From assembly GCA_016930955.1 (NCBI GenBank), contig JAFGFR010000153.1:1-5110 (forward strand): a stretch of DNA of 5,110 nt, in the 5' to 3' direction. The translations under genes and the position numbers were made by a program. Positions within the stretch are counted from its first letter, which is position 1; each line of letters begins with the position of its first letter. Below, piece by piece: positions 3,815 to 5,110 of the stretch. This DNA comes from Victivallales bacterium. GTDB taxonomy: Bacteria > Verrucomicrobiota > Lentisphaeria > Victivallales > JAADHT01. The notes beneath the pieces are model-generated. The model was given only the letters and a program-made list of their open reading frames with translations. It made no database searches and was not told where the DNA came from.

Positions 3815-5110
3815 ATGAGTGATGCTGTCAAGAAGATCCAAATTGAGGAGTTGCCCGTGCTTCCGCTTCGCAACTCCGTCATGTTTCCGGCATCGGTGGT
3901 GCCGATCAATGTCGGACGCAACAAATCCGTCCGGGTTATCGAGACCATATCAAAGGCGAGTGATCAGCTCGTGGCCGTGCTGAGTCAGCGGTCACCGGAT
4001 ATCGAGGATCCGGATTGGGGCGATCTATACAACGTAGGTACTGCTTCGCGGATTTTGAAGGTGGTGAAGCTCGGAGACGGCAACTACTCTGTCGTCCTAC
4101 AGGGTGTTCATCGCATTCAGCTGGTGGAACCGGGCCCACGAGAGCCCTACCTCATCGGTAAGATGAGAGCGCTTCAAGCCGATCCCACCAATGATGTAGA
4201 GGTCGAAGCCCTTGCCACAAATCTGAGGGAGACCGCGAGACAGCTCATTTCACTTCTGCCCAATCTTCCGCGGGAAGCCGCCGGCGTGTTGGACCATGTG
4301 TCGGATCCAGGTACACTGGCGGACCTGGTCTCCTCCAATTTGACGGTCCCGGTCGAAGAGAAGCAGCGGGTCATCGAAGCGGTCGGCATCGAGGAACGCC
4401 TCAGAACCTGCCTCAAGCTGCTCACCAAACAGCTCGAGATGCTAAAAGTAAAAAAGGAGATCTCCTCGATGGTGCAGGAGGAGATGGGACGAAGCCAGCG
4501 GGAGTATTTTCTTCGGCAACAGCTCAAGGCCATCAGGGAAGAGCTCGGAGAAGGGGATGAGGAGGAGGACGAAATCGAAGAGCTTCGCGAACGAATCTCC
4601 AAAGCCGGCATGACTCCCGAGGCAGAGAAGATGGCGCAGAAGCAGTTGGGCCGATTGCGACATATGCAGACCTCGTCTGCAGAGTACACTGTCACGCGGA
4701 CCTATCTGGATTGGATGCTCGATGTCCCTTGGAATAAATGTACAGAGGATAAGTTGGACGTTGAGACGGTTCGACAAGTTCTCGATCATGATCACTATGA
4801 TTTAGAGAAAGTGAAAAAACGGATTCTGGAGCAGATTGCCGTCTTGAAGCTGAAACCGGACAAAAAGGGACCGATCCTCTGTCTCGTGGGTCCTCCGGGC
4901 GTTGGAAAGACCTCCCTTGGAAGGTCCATTGCGTCCGCGCTCGGCAAGGAGTTTGTCCGCATCTCCCTCGGGGGTGTCAAAGACGAAGCAGAAATCAGGG
5001 GCCACCGACGAACCTATGTGGGCGCCCTACCCGGCCGGATTATCCAGGGAATGAAGCGCGCCGGAACGATCAATCCCCTCTTCATGTTGGATGAGCTCGA
5101 CAAGTTGGGC
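3815..5110 (+). CDS. lon: ATP-dependent Lon protease (N-terminal 432 codons; continues past right edge)
   Basis: Lon is a cytoplasmic AAA+ serine protease that unfolds and degrades damaged and short-lived regulatory proteins. Residues about 12-205 form the LonN substrate-binding domain, opening with the typical LPVLPLRNSVMFP (13-25). About 206-300 is the helical linker with long charged coiled helices (QREYFLRQQLKAIREELGE at 228-246). The AAA+ module follows: YLDWMLDVPW (297-306), Walker A GPPGVGKTS (359-367) with Lys365, the pore-loop region GHRRTYVGALPG (396-407) with Tyr401, and Walker B LFMLDELDK (422-430) with Asp426 and Glu427. The frame is intact to the window edge. The sensor residues and the Ser-Lys protease domain, normally near residues 600-800, lie outside the window. 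The ATG at 3815 is supported by AAGGA (3803-3807) with 7-base spacing and by alignment with Lon N-termini. It is transcribed divergently from the signal peptidase operon. Confidence 0.98.
   Translation, partial: MSDAVKKIQIEELPVLPLRNSVMFPASVVPINVGRNKSVRVIETISKASDQLVAVLSQRSPDIEDPDWGDLYNVGTASRILKVVKLGDGNYSVVLQGVHRIQLVEPGPREPYLIGKMRALQADPTNDVEVEALATNLRETARQLISLLPNLPREAAGVLDHVSDPGTLADLVSSNLTVPVEEKQRVIEAVGIEERLRTCLKLLTKQLEMLKVKKEISSMVQEEMGRSQREYFLRQQLKAIREELGEGDEEEDEIEELRERISKAGMTPEAEKMAQKQLGRLRHMQTSSAEYTVTRTYLDWMLDVPWNKCTEDKLDVETVRQVLDHDHYDLEKVKKRILEQIAVLKLKPDKKGPILCLVGPPGVGKTSLGRSIASALGKEFVRISLGGVKDEAEIRGHRRTYVGALPGRIIQGMKRAGTINPLFMLDELDKLG

Noticed and set aside
3673..3948. A 91-codon minus-strand frame crossing the lon start
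   Set aside because: It overlaps the well-supported 5' end of lon, lacks a convincing ribosome binding site and has an atypical composition.
4174..4695. A Ser-rich 173-codon frame on the minus strand
   Set aside because: It is antisense to the Lon linker helices. The Ser repeats simply mirror Glu-rich codons on the other strand.

Overview
The window looks like chromosomal core sequence from a Gram-negative, deltaproteobacterial- or Myxococcota-like bacterium. The reasons are an outer-membrane-type protein with a signal peptide, a long signal peptidase I with an extra N-terminal membrane region, a housekeeping Lon protease, and a conserved-hypothetical protein of a type I associate with myxobacteria. 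Base composition is roughly in the low fifties percent GC by eye. I cannot name a genus. I see no insertion sequence, phage gene, tRNA, rRNA or CRISPR array.

Layout: the left two thirds (1-3458) holds four genes, all on the minus strand and probably one transcription unit read right to left. They are a 59-residue two-helix membrane peptide (3458-3279), a 360-residue uncharacterised protein whose C-terminal half resembles a RelA/SpoT alarmone-synthetase domain (3240-2158), signal peptidase I (2078-843, TTG start), and an exported beta-barrel-like protein (833 to beyond the left edge). The signal peptidase and exported-protein genes are 9 bases apart, and the second ribosome binding site overlaps the first gene's stop codon, so translation is probably coupled.

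From 3459 to 3814 there is a 356-base, A+T-rich divergent intergenic region. It contains a good sigma70-type promoter for the minus-strand unit, an inverted repeat over its -35 box, spaced T-runs, and a weaker candidate promoter for the plus-strand gene. The right end (3815-5110) is the first 432 codons of an ATP-dependent Lon protease, cut by the window edge just after Walker B.

Together the genes concern envelope biogenesis and protein quality control: export and signal-peptide cleavage on one side, and cytoplasmic proteolysis on the other. The most unusual item is the RelA/SpoT-like protein. It keeps several landmarks of the synthetase fold, but the position of the usual catalytic glutamate is not glutamate in my alignment by eye. 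It could therefore be a divergent nucleotide-transferring enzyme or a non-catalytic relative.
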